A stretch of DNA of 64,000 nucleotides from CAXXOK01 sp964584315 (GTDB lineage Bacteria > Bacillota > Clostridia > Christensenellales > Aristaeellaceae). A program made the position numbers and the translations under genes. Location: assembly GCA_964584315.1 (NCBI GenBank), contig CAZOZO010000009.1, positions 16,729 to 80,728 of the forward strand, read 5' to 3'. The stretch's first letter is position 1; the number at the start of each line of letters is the position of its first letter. Under the pieces are notes generated by a model. It was given only the letters and a program-made list of their open reading frames with translations. It did no database searches and had not been told where the DNA came from. Shown here piece after piece: positions 17,833-26,412 of this stretch.

Positions 17833-18780
17833 CTACGAGAGGCGGATGGGCACGGGCACGTTCTCCATCACGGCGACCAGAATACGCTCCGCGGTGATGC
17901 CCTTCATTTTGGCTTCCGGGCCAACCAGCACGCGGTGCGCCAGCACCGGCAGCGCCATGCGCTGTACGTCCTCGGGCAGGATATAGTCGCGGTCGTTGAG
18001 CAGCGCGCACGCCTGCGCACCGCGAATCAGCGCGATGGCGCCGCGCGTGGATACGCCCAGCTGAAGCGAGGGGTGCGTGCGCGTCATGGCGGCGATGTTG
18101 GCGATGTAGTGGCGCACTTCCTTGCTGCAATACACCGTGCCGATCATGTTTTGCATCTCCACCACGTCGCTGGCGGAGCATACGGCGGTCAGGTTGGACT
18201 GGGGTTTCACCGTGCCGCTGAAACGCTCCAGCACGGCCATTTCCTCTTCCATGGTGGGGTAGCCCATCGAGATGCGCAGGAAAAAGCGGTCCATCTGCGC
18301 CTCGGGCAGGGGATAGGTGCCCACGAACTCGCCGGGGTTCTGCGTAGCCAGCACCATGAAGGGCTTGGGCAGCGGGTGCGTTACGCCGTCCACCGTCACC
18401 TGATACTCCTCCATGATCTCCAGTAGCGAGCTCTGCGTTTTGGGCGAGGTACGGTTGATTTCGTCCGCCAGCACGATCTGGCACATCACCGCGCCCGCGT
18501 GGAACTCCAACTCGCCGGTTTTAAAATTGACCATCGTGAAGCCCGTCACGTCGCTGGGCACCACGTCCGGGGTGAACTGGATGCGGTTGAAGCTGCAATC
18601 CAGCGATTTGGCAAGGGCGCTGACCATGGTGGTTTTGCCGGTACCGGGCACATCCTCGATCAGCACATGGCCTTTGCACAGCATGGCGATGAGCGCCAGC
18701 TCGATCACCTCGTCCTTGCCGACGATCACCTTGGCGATATTCTGCTTGAGCGCGCCGATCACGCGGCGGGGGTTGAGCAT
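17833..18780 (-). CDS. MoxR family AAA+ ATPase
   Basis: A 315-residue AAA+ ATPase. Walker A is VPGTGKTT near residue 44, Walker B LADEINRTSPKTQSSLLEIM near 104, sensor 1 VLATQNPGEF near 142, and a lid domain follows. MoxR ATPases act as chaperone-like machines that mature or load partners such as metal cofactors or VWA proteins. The start at 18780 is preceded by AAAGGAG; an in-frame ATG eight codons upstream would place this site inside the gene. It is the first gene of the operon with DUF58 and the transglutaminase-like protein, with its own promoter. Confidence 0.9.
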   Translation of the reverse strand: MLNPRRVIGALKQNIAKVIVGKDEVIELALIAMLCKGHVLIEDVPGTGKTTMVSALAKSLDCSFNRIQFTPDVVPSDVTGFTMVNFKTGELEFHAGAVMCQIVLADEINRTSPKTQSSLLEIMEEYQVTVDGVTHPLPKPFMVLATQNPGEFVGTYPLPEAQMDRFFLRISMGYPTMEEEMAVLERFSGTVKPQSNLTAVCSASDVVEMQNMIGTVYCSKEVRHYIANIAAMTRTHPSLQLGVSTRGAIALIRGAQACALLNDRDYILPEDVQRMALPVLAHRVLVGPEAKMKGITAERILVAVMENVPVPIRLS

Positions 18781-18830
18781 AGGAAAGGCTCCTTTATCAA
18801 GCATTTGATACGCTTACCGCATACAAAACC

Positions 18831-18859
18831 AGTATAACGGATACCCATTGATTTTACAA
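18831..18859 (-). promoter_or_regulatory. promoter of the MoxR operon
   Basis: Minus strand TTGTAA (18854-18859), 17-base spacer, TATACT (18831-18836). Confidence 0.65.
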
Positions 18860-19013
18860 GACTGTGACGAATGTTTTACGGATGGAGGAACGCTTTCAAA
18901 TGCCCGCCGGATGGACATACTATTGCTGTGGCGCGCCGCCGCATAGGAAAATGGGCATCGCGCGCCGAACCCTACTAAGGTACATGTCTGTCCATGGCGG
19001 AAAGGAGCCCCGG

Positions 19014-20327
19014 ATGCAACCAAACCCCTCAAACCCGCTCGACGCGCCCACCTCCGGCGTCCCGGCGGAGGCCGCCCCCATGCCGGGCGAGCCGCAGAGC
19101 TGGCTGCGCCGCACAGCGCTGTTTCTGGTGGCGCAAAACCTCTCGCTGTTCGGCTCGTCGGTAGTGTCCTTCGCCATCATCTGGCATATCACGCTGACCA
19201 CCTCCTCCGGCGTATGGATGATGCTCTCCACCCTCAGCGCCATGGTGCCGCAGGTGCTGGTGTCGCTCTTTGGCGGCGTGCTTGCCGACCGCTATAACCG
19301 CAAGACGCTCATCATGCTGTCGGACGGGTTTATCGCCACGGCGACGCTGGGGCTTGCCATCGCGTTTTTGAACGGCTATACGCGGCTGGAGCTGCTGCTG
19401 GTGGTCACGGCCGTGCGCTCGGTGGGCGCGGGCATCCAGACCCCCGCCGTCAGCGCAATCTTCCCCCAGCTGGTGCCGCAGGACAAGCTCACCAAGGTGC
19501 AGGGCATCAACCAGACCATCGGCTCGGTGCTGATGCTGGCGGCCCCGCCCGCCGCGGGCGTGCTGCTGGGCTCGCTGGGGCTGGTGGCCAGCTTCTTTAC
19601 GGATGTGATCACCGCCGCGCTGGCCATTGCCGTTACCAGCCTGATCCGTGTGGAGAAGGTCGCCCGCAAGGACGCGCCCCTGTCCATCTGGGCGGACATG
19701 CACGCGGGCCTGCGATACACCCTGTGCCACCCCAAGCTGCGCCGCGTGATCCTGTGCTTCGGGTTTACGATGTTTTTGATCACGCCCGCCGCGATCCTGA
19801 GCCCGCTGATGGTGCAGCGCACCTTCGGCCCCGAGGTATGGAAGCTGACCGCCAACGAGGTGAGCTGGACGGTGGGCAACCTGCTGGGCGGCATCTATGT
19901 TGCGGTCAAGGGTGAATTTAAGAACAAGGTGCTCACCGTAGCGGTGTGCCTGCTGGCCTTCGGCGTGGTGTTTGCCCTTTTGGGCGCGGCGTGGGATATC
20001 GTCAGCTACCTCGCGTTCATGGTCATCGGCGGGCTGTTCCTGCCGTCCATCTCCACCGCGCAGACCGTGTACATCCAGGAGATCACCGAGCCGGACGTGC
20101 TGGGCCGCGTGTTTTCCATCGTGCAGATCATGGCGGCCAGCGCCATGCCGGTCGCCATCCTGCTGTTTGGCCCCTTGGCCGATGTGGTGAGCGTGCAGCT
20201 GCTCATGATCATCAGCGGCGTGCTGCTGGCGGCGGTGGGCGTGTGGTACGCGCTGACCGGCAACCGCGAATCCACGCGCGGCTTTTTGAGCGGCAGCGCG
20301 TGTGAGATCAAACCCCCGCAGGCGTGA
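19014..20327 (+). CDS. MFS transporter, DHA3/macrolide-efflux type
   Basis: A 437-residue major facilitator with about 12 membrane helices and a 30-residue hydrophilic N-terminus. The loop 2-3 signature appears as GGVLADRYNRKTLIML, and NQTIGSVLMLAAPPAAGVLL marks the fifth-helix region typical of drug exporters of the MefA/DHA3 group. It would export a small hydrophobic compound using the proton gradient; the substrate is unknown. The start at 19014 has AAAGGAG at 19001-19007; frames extending further upstream lack such a site. It diverges from the MoxR operon and is followed by a redox gene group that may be separately transcribed. Confidence 0.85.
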   Translation: MQPNPSNPLDAPTSGVPAEAAPMPGEPQSWLRRTALFLVAQNLSLFGSSVVSFAIIWHITLTTSSGVWMMLSTLSAMVPQVLVSLFGGVLADRYNRKTLIMLSDGFIATATLGLAIAFLNGYTRLELLLVVTAVRSVGAGIQTPAVSAIFPQLVPQDKLTKVQGINQTIGSVLMLAAPPAAGVLLGSLGLVASFFTDVITAALAIAVTSLIRVEKVARKDAPLSIWADMHAGLRYTLCHPKLRRVILCFGFTMFLITPAAILSPLMVQRTFGPEVWKLTANEVSWTVGNLLGGIYVAVKGEFKNKVLTVAVCLLAFGVVFALLGAAWDIVSYLAFMVIGGLFLPSISTAQTVYIQEITEPDVLGRVFSIVQIMAASAMPVAILLFGPLADVVSVQLLMIISGVLLAAVGVWYALTGNRESTRGFLSGSACEIKPPQA

Positions 20328-20472
20328 GCCTGCCGACACATTTCCGCCAAGGTGCGACTCCCAAGCGCCCATGCTTGGGCCCGTCCCGCGCTCTGCCGCA
20401 ACGGACGCGCGCCTTGTACCCCGATGACCCGCCCGACCGTCGCCCGCCACCTGCGGGCAGGAGGATAACCCC

Positions 20473-21240
20473 ATGCAACGCGCACCCGTACTCTTTGTAG
20501 GCCATGGTTCGCCCATGAACGCCATCGAAAACAATGCTTATACCCGCGAGTGGGAGCGGCTGGGGCAGGCCCTGCCGCGGCCCGCTGCAATCCTGTCGGT
20601 ATCCGCCCACTGGTTCACGGGGGGTACGCAGGTGTCCAACGTGCAGCAGAACCGCACCATCCACGACATGTACGGCTTTCCGGACGCGCTGTACCGCGTG
20701 CGTTACGACGCGGCGGGCGCGCCGGAGGTGGCCGCGCGCGTGCAGGCGCTGCTGGGCGCGGCTGCACGGCCCAGCGGCGAGTGGGGGCTGGATCACGGCA
20801 CCTGGTCGGTGCTGTGCCGCATGTACCCCAAGGCGGATATCCCCGTGTTGCAGCTGAGCGTGAACCGAGACCTCTCCCCCGCGGAGCACTACCGGCTGGG
20901 GCAGGCGCTTGCCCCCCTGCGCGAGGAGAACGTGATGGTGTTTGCCAGCGGCAACGTGGTGCACAACCTTGGCATGGTGGGCTGGGACATGGCGGGCGGC
21001 TTCCCGTGGGCGGACGCGTTCGACCAGTACATCAAGGAGGCGGTCACGCAGGGCGATTTGGCCCGTGCCGTCGACTACCGTGCCGCGGGGCAGCCCGCGC
21101 GGCTGGCCGTGCCCACGATGAATCACTTCGCCCCGCTTTTGTACGCGCTGGGCGCGGCGGAGGGCGGCGGCGCCCCCGAGGTGTTCAATGACGCGCGCGT
21201 GATGGGCTCCCTGTCGATGACCAGCTACCTGTTTGCCTGA
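20473..21240 (+). CDS. ygiD: 4,5-DOPA-dioxygenase-like (LigB superfamily) protein
   Basis: A 255-residue class III extradiol dioxygenase homologue, cytoplasmic. Likely zinc/iron ligands are His11 (VGHGSP), His46 (VSAHWF) and His164 (NVVHNLG); LDHGTWS near 116 is also typical. It matches E. coli YgiD and plant DODA by these motifs and length. The family cleaves catechol-type rings or acts on small aromatic compounds; the natural substrate in anaerobes is unknown, and ring cleavage needs oxygen. The start has GGCAGGAGGAT 8-12 bases upstream. It is first in a same-strand series with a pirin, an FMN reductase and an aldo/keto reductase. Confidence 0.8.
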   Translation: MQRAPVLFVGHGSPMNAIENNAYTREWERLGQALPRPAAILSVSAHWFTGGTQVSNVQQNRTIHDMYGFPDALYRVRYDAAGAPEVAARVQALLGAAARPSGEWGLDHGTWSVLCRMYPKADIPVLQLSVNRDLSPAEHYRLGQALAPLREENVMVFASGNVVHNLGMVGWDMAGGFPWADAFDQYIKEAVTQGDLARAVDYRAAGQPARLAVPTMNHFAPLLYALGAAEGGGAPEVFNDARVMGSLSMTSYLFA

Positions 21241-21356
21241 CGCGCGGCCAAAGCCCGCGTGCAGGGAAGTCCGCGGCGCGGGCGGAGGACCCCCTGTGCC
21301 GAACACACCTCATTTTGACTTGCACGTATCCGACCTCTGGAAAGGAGTTGTGCCCC

Positions 21357-22190
21357 ATGGCGGAAAAAGCGGTAACGCAGACGGTGCGCGGCATGCGCAC
21401 CATGGACGGCGCGGGCGTGCGCCTGACGCGGGTGCTCAGCCAGCGGGAGACCAAGGCCTTTGACCCGTTCCTGATGCTCGACTCGTTCGATTCCACCGAC
21501 CCAAACGACTATCTGGCGGGCTTCCCCATGCACCCGCACCGCGGCATCGAGACCGTCACCTACCTGATCGAGGGCCGCATCGAGCATGAGGACAGCCTTG
21601 GCAATAAGGGCGAGATCATCGCCGGGGAAAGCCAGTGGATGAGCGCGGGCAGCGGCATATTGCATCAGGAGATGCCCAAGGCTGCCGAGCGGATGCTGGG
21701 CTTTCAGCTGTGGCTGAACCTGCCCGCCGCCGAAAAGATGAGCGAGCCCATGTACCTGAGCATCACCAAGGCGATGATCCCCGTGGTGCAGGCGGGCGGG
21801 GCGACCGTGCGGGTTTTGAGCGGCGCGTTTGGCGGAGCCAAAGGCGTTACGCCCCGGCACATCCCCGCGCGCATCCTGGACATCGAGCTGCCCGCGGGCG
21901 GGCAGGTGTCCGTGCCCTTCGCGCCGGGGGAGACGGGGTTTGTGTTCTTCATCCTGGGCGAGGGCCGCGTGGGCGAAACGCCCATATCGGAAAAGACCGC
22001 CGCGCTGCTGGGCGAGGGCGACACGGCCACCATCGCCGCGGACGGGCGGGGCGCGCGCGTGATCCTTTGCAGCGGCAGGCCCCTTCACGAGCCCATCGCG
22101 TGGGGCGGCCCCATCGTGATGAACACCCAGCGCGAGCTGGAGTTTGCCTTTGAGGAGCTGCGGCGCGGCACGTTCATCAAGCACGGCTGA
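21357..22190 (+). CDS. pirin family protein
   Basis: A 277-residue bicupin pirin. The N-terminal metal site is visible in MHPHRGIETVTYLIEG (about 58-73) and SGILHQEMP (about 101-109), with two His from the first, one His from the second and a nearby Glu. Bacterial pirins such as YhhW act on flavonoids like quercetin or serve as redox-dependent modulators. AAAGGAG at 21341-21347 fixes the start; an in-frame ATG 14 codons earlier lacks a site. It sits 116 bases after the dioxygenase gene, and a role in aromatic or electrophile handling with its neighbours is inferred. Confidence 0.85.
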   Translation: MAEKAVTQTVRGMRTMDGAGVRLTRVLSQRETKAFDPFLMLDSFDSTDPNDYLAGFPMHPHRGIETVTYLIEGRIEHEDSLGNKGEIIAGESQWMSAGSGILHQEMPKAAERMLGFQLWLNLPAAEKMSEPMYLSITKAMIPVVQAGGATVRVLSGAFGGAKGVTPRHIPARILDIELPAGGQVSVPFAPGETGFVFFILGEGRVGETPISEKTAALLGEGDTATIAADGRGARVILCSGRPLHEPIAWGGPIVMNTQRELEFAFEELRRGTFIKHG

Positions 22191-22297
22191 CGGGTACCGC
22201 GCGGGCAAAAACCTGTGTCACCCGCCGCGTCGGGCGGGTAATGGAAGCATGGGGGAGGCACGCCTCCCCCGCCAATGTTTGAAAGAAGATGACATCA

Positions 22298-22876
22298 ATG
22301 GAAAAACCGAACATCCTCGCCATCGTGGGCTCGCTCCGCCAAAACTCGTTCAACCGCCAGCTGGCCGCCTTCGCCAAGGATACTGTGGGCGAGCGCGCGA
22401 ACTTTACCGTGCTCGACTTTGCGGACGTGCCTTTGCTCAACCAGGATTTTGAATACCCCGCGCCCGATGCCGTGCGCCGCGTGCGCGAGGCTGTCAAGGC
22501 CGCGGACGGGCTGTGGTTCTTCTCGCCGGAGTACAACCACGGCGTGCCCGGCGTGCTCAAAAACCTGATCGACTGGCTCAGCCGACCCGTCAGCGAGACG
22601 GAAAAGCAGGTATTGAGCCGCAAGCCCGCCGCCATCAGCGGTATTTCCACCAGCATGGCGGGCACCATCCCCGGGCAGGATCAGCTGGTGATGCTGCTGA
22701 GCCTTTTGAACATGCGCATCATGAACGCCCCGCGCCTGACCATCCCCAATGCGCGCAAGATGCTCGACGCACAGGGCAGGCTGGTGCTGGGCGAGAGCCA
22801 GCCGTTCCTTGACCAGCAGGCGGATGCCTACCTGCGTTTTTTGCAGCGCGTGGCGGTCATGAACGCGCCGGTGTGA
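22298..22876 (+). CDS. NADPH-dependent FMN reductase (ChrR/YieF-like)
   Basis: A 192-residue flavodoxin-fold quinone/azo/chromate-reductase-type enzyme. The FMN phosphate loop is GSLRQNSFNRQLA (residues 10-22) and the second flavin loop SPEYNHGVPGVLKNLIDWL (about 74-92), both standard for the NADPH_FMN_red family. It would reduce quinones or other electrophiles with NAD(P)H. ATG 22298 is preferred because GAAAGAAG (22281-22288) is then well spaced; ATG 22289 in the same frame is a close alternative. A GC-rich inverted repeat (GGGGGAGGC...GCCTCCCCC, about 22252-22271) lies just before it and may be an attenuator. Confidence 0.85.
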   Translation: MEKPNILAIVGSLRQNSFNRQLAAFAKDTVGERANFTVLDFADVPLLNQDFEYPAPDAVRRVREAVKAADGLWFFSPEYNHGVPGVLKNLIDWLSRPVSETEKQVLSRKPAAISGISTSMAGTIPGQDQLVMLLSLLNMRIMNAPRLTIPNARKMLDAQGRLVLGESQPFLDQQADAYLRFLQRVAVMNAPV

Positions 22877-22881
22877 CCAAA

Positions 22882-22897
22882 CGTTGACATATCAACG
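22882..22897 (+). promoter_or_regulatory. 16-bp palindrome before the aldo/keto reductase
   Basis: CGTTGA-CATA-TCAACG is a perfect inverted repeat 5 bases after the reductase stop and 40 bases before the next start. It looks like a dimeric regulator site; no matching promoter -10 follows. Confidence 0.4.
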
Positions 22898-22936
22898 CGC
22901 GGCTTGCCCGCGCGAATGGAATCGAGGTGCCGGAAT

Positions 22937-23926
22937 ATGTACCAGCCCAACCCCGACCGTTACCGCGACATGCCCTATGTGCGCCTTGGCGCAAGCGGCG
23001 TGCGCATCGCCCCCATCGCGCTGGGCCTGTGGCAGAACTTTGGCGAGGACGCGCGCTACGACGTGAGCCGCGAGACCATCCTGACCGCGTTTGACGCGGG
23101 CGTGAACCACATCGACCTGGCCAACAACTACGGCAAACCCGCCGGTTCTGCGGAAAAGACGTTTGGCCGTGTGCTGCGTGAGGAGCTTCAGGCCCACCGC
23201 GACGAGCTGTTCATCTCCACCAAGGCGGGCTACACGATGTGGCCCGGCCCCTTCGGCGACCGCGGCAGCAAGAAGTACCTGATAGCAAGCCTTGACCAGA
23301 GCCTCTCGCGCATGGGGCTGGAGTATGTGGACCTGTTCTACCACCACCGGCCCGACCCCGAAACCCCCATCGAGGAGACGGCGGAGGCGCTGGAGCAGGT
23401 GGTGCGGCAGGGCAAGGCGCTGTACGTGGGCCTTTCCAACTACAATGCGGAGCAGACGCACGCGATGCTTCACGAGCTGGAGTCGCGCGGGCTGCACTGC
23501 CTTTTGCACCAGATGCGCTACTCCATGTTCGCGCGCGAGCCGGAGCACGGCCTGTTTCAGGAGCTCAAGGCGCACGGGGTGGCGAGCATCGCGTTCTCGC
23601 CGCTGGCGCAGGGGCTGTTGACCAACAAGTACCTGGGCGGCGTGCCGGAGGGCAGCCGCATGGTGGAGGGGCATACCTCCCTCAAGGCGGCGGACCTGAC
23701 CGAGGAGCGCCTCAGTCAGCTCAGGCTGCTGAGCGAGATCGCCGCGGCGCGCGGGCAGAGCCTCGCGCAGCTGGCGCTGTCATGGGCGCTGCGCATCGGC
23801 GGCGCGGACACGCTAATCGTGGGCGCGCGAAGCGCCGAGCAGCTGAGGGATAGCCTTGGGGCCATCGGTCATGTGCGCATGACCGAGGAGGAGTACCGGG
23901 CCATCGAGGGGATACTGGGGGCGTAA
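22937..23926 (+). CDS. yghZ: aldo/keto reductase, YghZ (L-glyceraldehyde 3-phosphate reductase) type
   Basis: A 329-residue NADPH-dependent (beta/alpha)8 aldo/keto reductase. The catalytic set is visible: Asp60 and Tyr65 in HIDLANNYG, Lys96 in STKAGYTMWPGP, and His136/137 in YVDLFYHHR. The sequence follows E. coli YghZ along its length, including the DRY start, GLWQNFG and the MWPGP-FGDRGSKKYL segment. YghZ detoxifies methylglyoxal and L-glyceraldehyde 3-phosphate. ATG 22937 is preceded by GAGGTG at 22924-22929. It is the last gene of the redox group and is followed by a terminator. Confidence 0.88.
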   Translation: MYQPNPDRYRDMPYVRLGASGVRIAPIALGLWQNFGEDARYDVSRETILTAFDAGVNHIDLANNYGKPAGSAEKTFGRVLREELQAHRDELFISTKAGYTMWPGPFGDRGSKKYLIASLDQSLSRMGLEYVDLFYHHRPDPETPIEETAEALEQVVRQGKALYVGLSNYNAEQTHAMLHELESRGLHCLLHQMRYSMFAREPEHGLFQELKAHGVASIAFSPLAQGLLTNKYLGGVPEGSRMVEGHTSLKAADLTEERLSQLRLLSEIAAARGQSLAQLALSWALRIGGADTLIVGARSAEQLRDSLGAIGHVRMTEEEYRAIEGILGA

Positions 23927-24052
23927 ACGGTGCCAGTGGGTCGCAAACGGACGGCCTGCGCAAAGCCGCCTGCTCACCCGTGCACCCGCCGGACCGTGAA
24001 GCGTGAATGAACGGGCGCAGGATACCCCGCCGCCTTTCCAAAGCATGAAAAG

Positions 24053-24087
24053 ACGAGGCAGGAGCAATGATCGCTCCTGCCTCGTTT
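24053..24087 (+). terminator. terminator after the aldo/keto reductase
   Basis: A 13-bp perfect stem (ACGAGGCAGGAGC at 24053-24065 with 24073-24085), a 7-base loop, then TTT. Confidence 0.75.
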
Positions 24088-24136
24088 CGATCCCGCCCGA
24101 CCAACGCGCCGGGCGGAGGTGCTGTCCGCTTATACT

Positions 24137-24285
24137 ATTTCAAAACCTTAACGCTTCTATCTCGCGGCGCTTTTGCCCTCTGGCTTCGTCGTGAAAGCTC
24201 GACGTAGCCCCGCTACGCCTTCGCTTCCACTCCTCGCCATAGAACAAAATCGCTCGCGAGCTATGACGCATTAAGGATTTGAAAT
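24137..24285. mobile_element. MITE-like hairpin element, 149 bp
   Basis: Imperfect terminal inverted repeats of 18 bases (24137-24154 and 24268-24285, 16 of 18 positions pairing) enclose a sequence that can itself fold back over most of its length: CTCGCGGCGCTTTTG on one arm matches CTCGCGAGCGATTTTG on the complement of the other. No gene lies inside. It is flanked by TATACT and CGTATTA, so an AT-rich target is possible. It sits between the aldo/keto reductase terminator and the converging membrane protein gene. The transposase that would move it is not in this window. Confidence 0.65.
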
Positions 24286-24297
24286 CGTATTATCCGC

Positions 24298-26007
24298 TCA
24301 CTGCGCTCCACCGGCCAGCGCAAACCGGTAGTACAACAACTCCCCGTTCCGGCCTGCCTCCACGGCTTGCACCGGCTCGCCTACCGCGTTGCTCAGGTAT
24401 GCGCACATATCGGCCAGCTCGCCCTCGTCCACGGTCACCAGCACGATGTTGTCCCGCAGCCAGTCCGCGGCGGAAAAATTATGCCCGTCAAAGCCCAGCA
24501 GCGCCATTTGCGCATACCAGCTGGGGGTATGGCACGTCCAGTCGCCCCAGATGGCTGTGTTGGGCGGGATGCCCTCCGCGGTGTAGGGGGTAAGGCTGGT
24601 ATCGCGGTACAGGTTGGGGCTGCGCAGCACGTACCAGTCCGGGTGAGTGAGGCCGATCTGCGTGAACAGCCGGGCGCGCTCCATGCTTTGCACATCCTGC
24701 GCGCGGGTCACGGCGCGGTAGGTCAGGCGCAGGGAAAGGCCGCCCGCGGCCAGCGCCAGCGCGCACAGCAGCACCGCGGCCCCGCGCCGCGCGGGCGCAC
24801 CCGCAAGCGGGTTCACGCGCAGGGTGAGCAGCAGCCCGCACAAAAACGCTGCGCAGGGAATGAGCACCGCGTCGGCGGCACGGGCGGGCATGCGGCCCGT
24901 GAGCATCAGGTAGCTGAGGATCAGCACCGCGCCCAGTAGCCCAAGCCCCGCCGCCGTGCGGGCAAGGCGGGGGCCGCCGCGCCGCGCGATCAGGCACAGG
25001 CCAAGCAGCAACACGGGCAGCAGCGCCATGCACAGGGTGCGTACATCACCGGTCAGGTAGTCGCGCCACGCGGCCATAAGGCTCATGCTCTCACGCGGAT
25101 AGGCTGCGGCCATGGCGCGCAGCGCACCGGTGGTGATGGCGCTGTCCATAAAGTACCAGCGGCTCGCCATGGTCATAAGCGGCGCGGGCAGGCCCGCGGC
25201 GCTCTGCGCGGCCACCTGCGGCGCCGCCTCGAAAGCGGTGTAGTCCATCAGGGCGATGCGGGCGGTGTGCCAGGCGACATCCGCGGTAAGCCCGCGCGCT
25301 GCAAGCTCGATGGCGCGCACGGCATACAGCGCCCCCACCACGGCCACCAGCGCGGCCAGCGCCCACGCGGCGGCGCGGCGCTGCGCATGGGCTTCGGGCG
25401 CGGCCTTCGGGCGGGCGGCAAAGCGCCACACAAATGTGAGCGCGAGGTAGGCCGCGGCGGGTAGCGCCCCCTGCGCGCGCAGGCAGTAGGCCGCCGCCAT
25501 CAGCACAAGCGACAGCGCAAGCCCGCGCGCCGCGCCCTTGCCGGAAAGCGGCGTGGCCATGCCCTGCAGAACGGCTGCCGTGCCCGTGAGCGCGGCGGTG
25601 GTGGTAAAGTTGAGGCGGCAGCACGCAAAAGCCGCAAACACGCCCAGGTACAGCAACGCGACCAGCCCGCCCGCCATGCGCGGGCGTGCGTAGCCCGTCG
25701 CCAGCTGCAAAAAGCATTTGCCGATCACCACACAGCTCAGGGCGCACAGCCCCAGCTGGATCAGGCTGAACCACGGCACCGCGGGCGCGAGCGTGCCCAA
25801 AAGCCGCAGAAGCCCTGCCGTAAGCGTGTGCACATCCGGCGAGAAGCTGGCGGCCGCGCCGCCCTCAAAGCCCATGTAGGCGCGCAGGATCAGCCCGTCG
25901 TCGCTGTTTTCAAAGCGGAAGTTGCTCACCAGCATCAGCGCGGCAAACAGCGCGGCGGCCATGCCCGCGGCCAGCAGCCAGTGGTTCAGGGTGCGGCGTT
26001 TCTCCAT
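24298..26007 (-). CDS. large polytopic membrane protein, glycosyltransferase-like
   Basis: A 569-residue membrane protein with roughly 10-11 helices, then a C-terminal extracellular domain of about 150 residues (from about 420) with WYVLRSPNLYRDTSL and AIWGDWTCHTPSWYAQM. An acidic pair SDDGLI lies after the first helix (about residue 35), as in many GT-C type enzymes that use lipid-linked sugars. This topology suggests a sugar transferase or membrane-bound wall enzyme, but no defining motif was recognised. The start at 26007 has AAAGGAG upstream. Its promoter shares an unusual spacer with the CHAP gene promoter. The gene converges on the MITE-like element. Confidence 0.65.
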   Translation of the reverse strand: MEKRRTLNHWLLAAGMAAALFAALMLVSNFRFENSDDGLILRAYMGFEGGAAASFSPDVHTLTAGLLRLLGTLAPAVPWFSLIQLGLCALSCVVIGKCFLQLATGYARPRMAGGLVALLYLGVFAAFACCRLNFTTTAALTGTAAVLQGMATPLSGKGAARGLALSLVLMAAAYCLRAQGALPAAAYLALTFVWRFAARPKAAPEAHAQRRAAAWALAALVAVVGALYAVRAIELAARGLTADVAWHTARIALMDYTAFEAAPQVAAQSAAGLPAPLMTMASRWYFMDSAITTGALRAMAAAYPRESMSLMAAWRDYLTGDVRTLCMALLPVLLLGLCLIARRGGPRLARTAAGLGLLGAVLILSYLMLTGRMPARAADAVLIPCAAFLCGLLLTLRVNPLAGAPARRGAAVLLCALALAAGGLSLRLTYRAVTRAQDVQSMERARLFTQIGLTHPDWYVLRSPNLYRDTSLTPYTAEGIPPNTAIWGDWTCHTPSWYAQMALLGFDGHNFSAADWLRDNIVLVTVDEGELADMCAYLSNAVGEPVQAVEAGRNGELLYYRFALAGGAQ

Positions 26008-26130
26008 GGCGGTGTTCTCCTTTGCGGCGCGCGCCGCAGGCCCTTCGGAGGTCTTGGGCGCGCGCGAGGGATAAAGCTTGGCCACGGGCGATGGCCCGTG
26101 CAGAAAACGTGCGGTCAAAAACCCGAAACC

Positions 26131-26159
26131 ACGGTAGCACAGGCGGCACGGCGTGTCAA
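26131..26159 (-). promoter_or_regulatory. promoter for the polytopic membrane protein
   Basis: Minus strand TTGACA (26154-26159), 17-base spacer, TACCGT (26131-26136). Its spacer contains TGCCGCCTGTGCTAC exactly as in the promoter at 3534-3562. Confidence 0.55.
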
Positions 26160-26319
26160 GCGGGCGGGCGGGCACAGGCGGCCGCGGGTGCGCCTGCGCG
26201 CAATGCGGGCTGCTCGCCGCGTTTGGGATGCTGCACGAAGGCTTTCCGCGCCGCGCGCCAGCATAGGGCCTCTGCGCGCATGGCGCTCGCGTAGCCCTCT
26301 TTGCGCCCCTACGCCATAC

Positions 26320-26349
26320 TTGGCAACCGCCCCGCGCGCGTGCTATACT
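26320..26349 (+). promoter_or_regulatory. promoter for the HAD phosphatase
   Basis: TTGGCA at 26320-26325, 18-base spacer, TATACT at 26344-26349, with TGC directly before the -10. Confidence 0.65.
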
Positions 26350-26412
26350 GTGTTGCGAGCGCGGCTTGCGCGCGCCAAACACCGCCTACCGCTTCCGAAG
26401 GGACTGCGCCTG

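Noticed and set aside
26008..26382. N-terminal extension of the polytopic membrane protein
   Set aside because: It would include the promoter and the AAAGGAG site that belong to the ATG at 26007.
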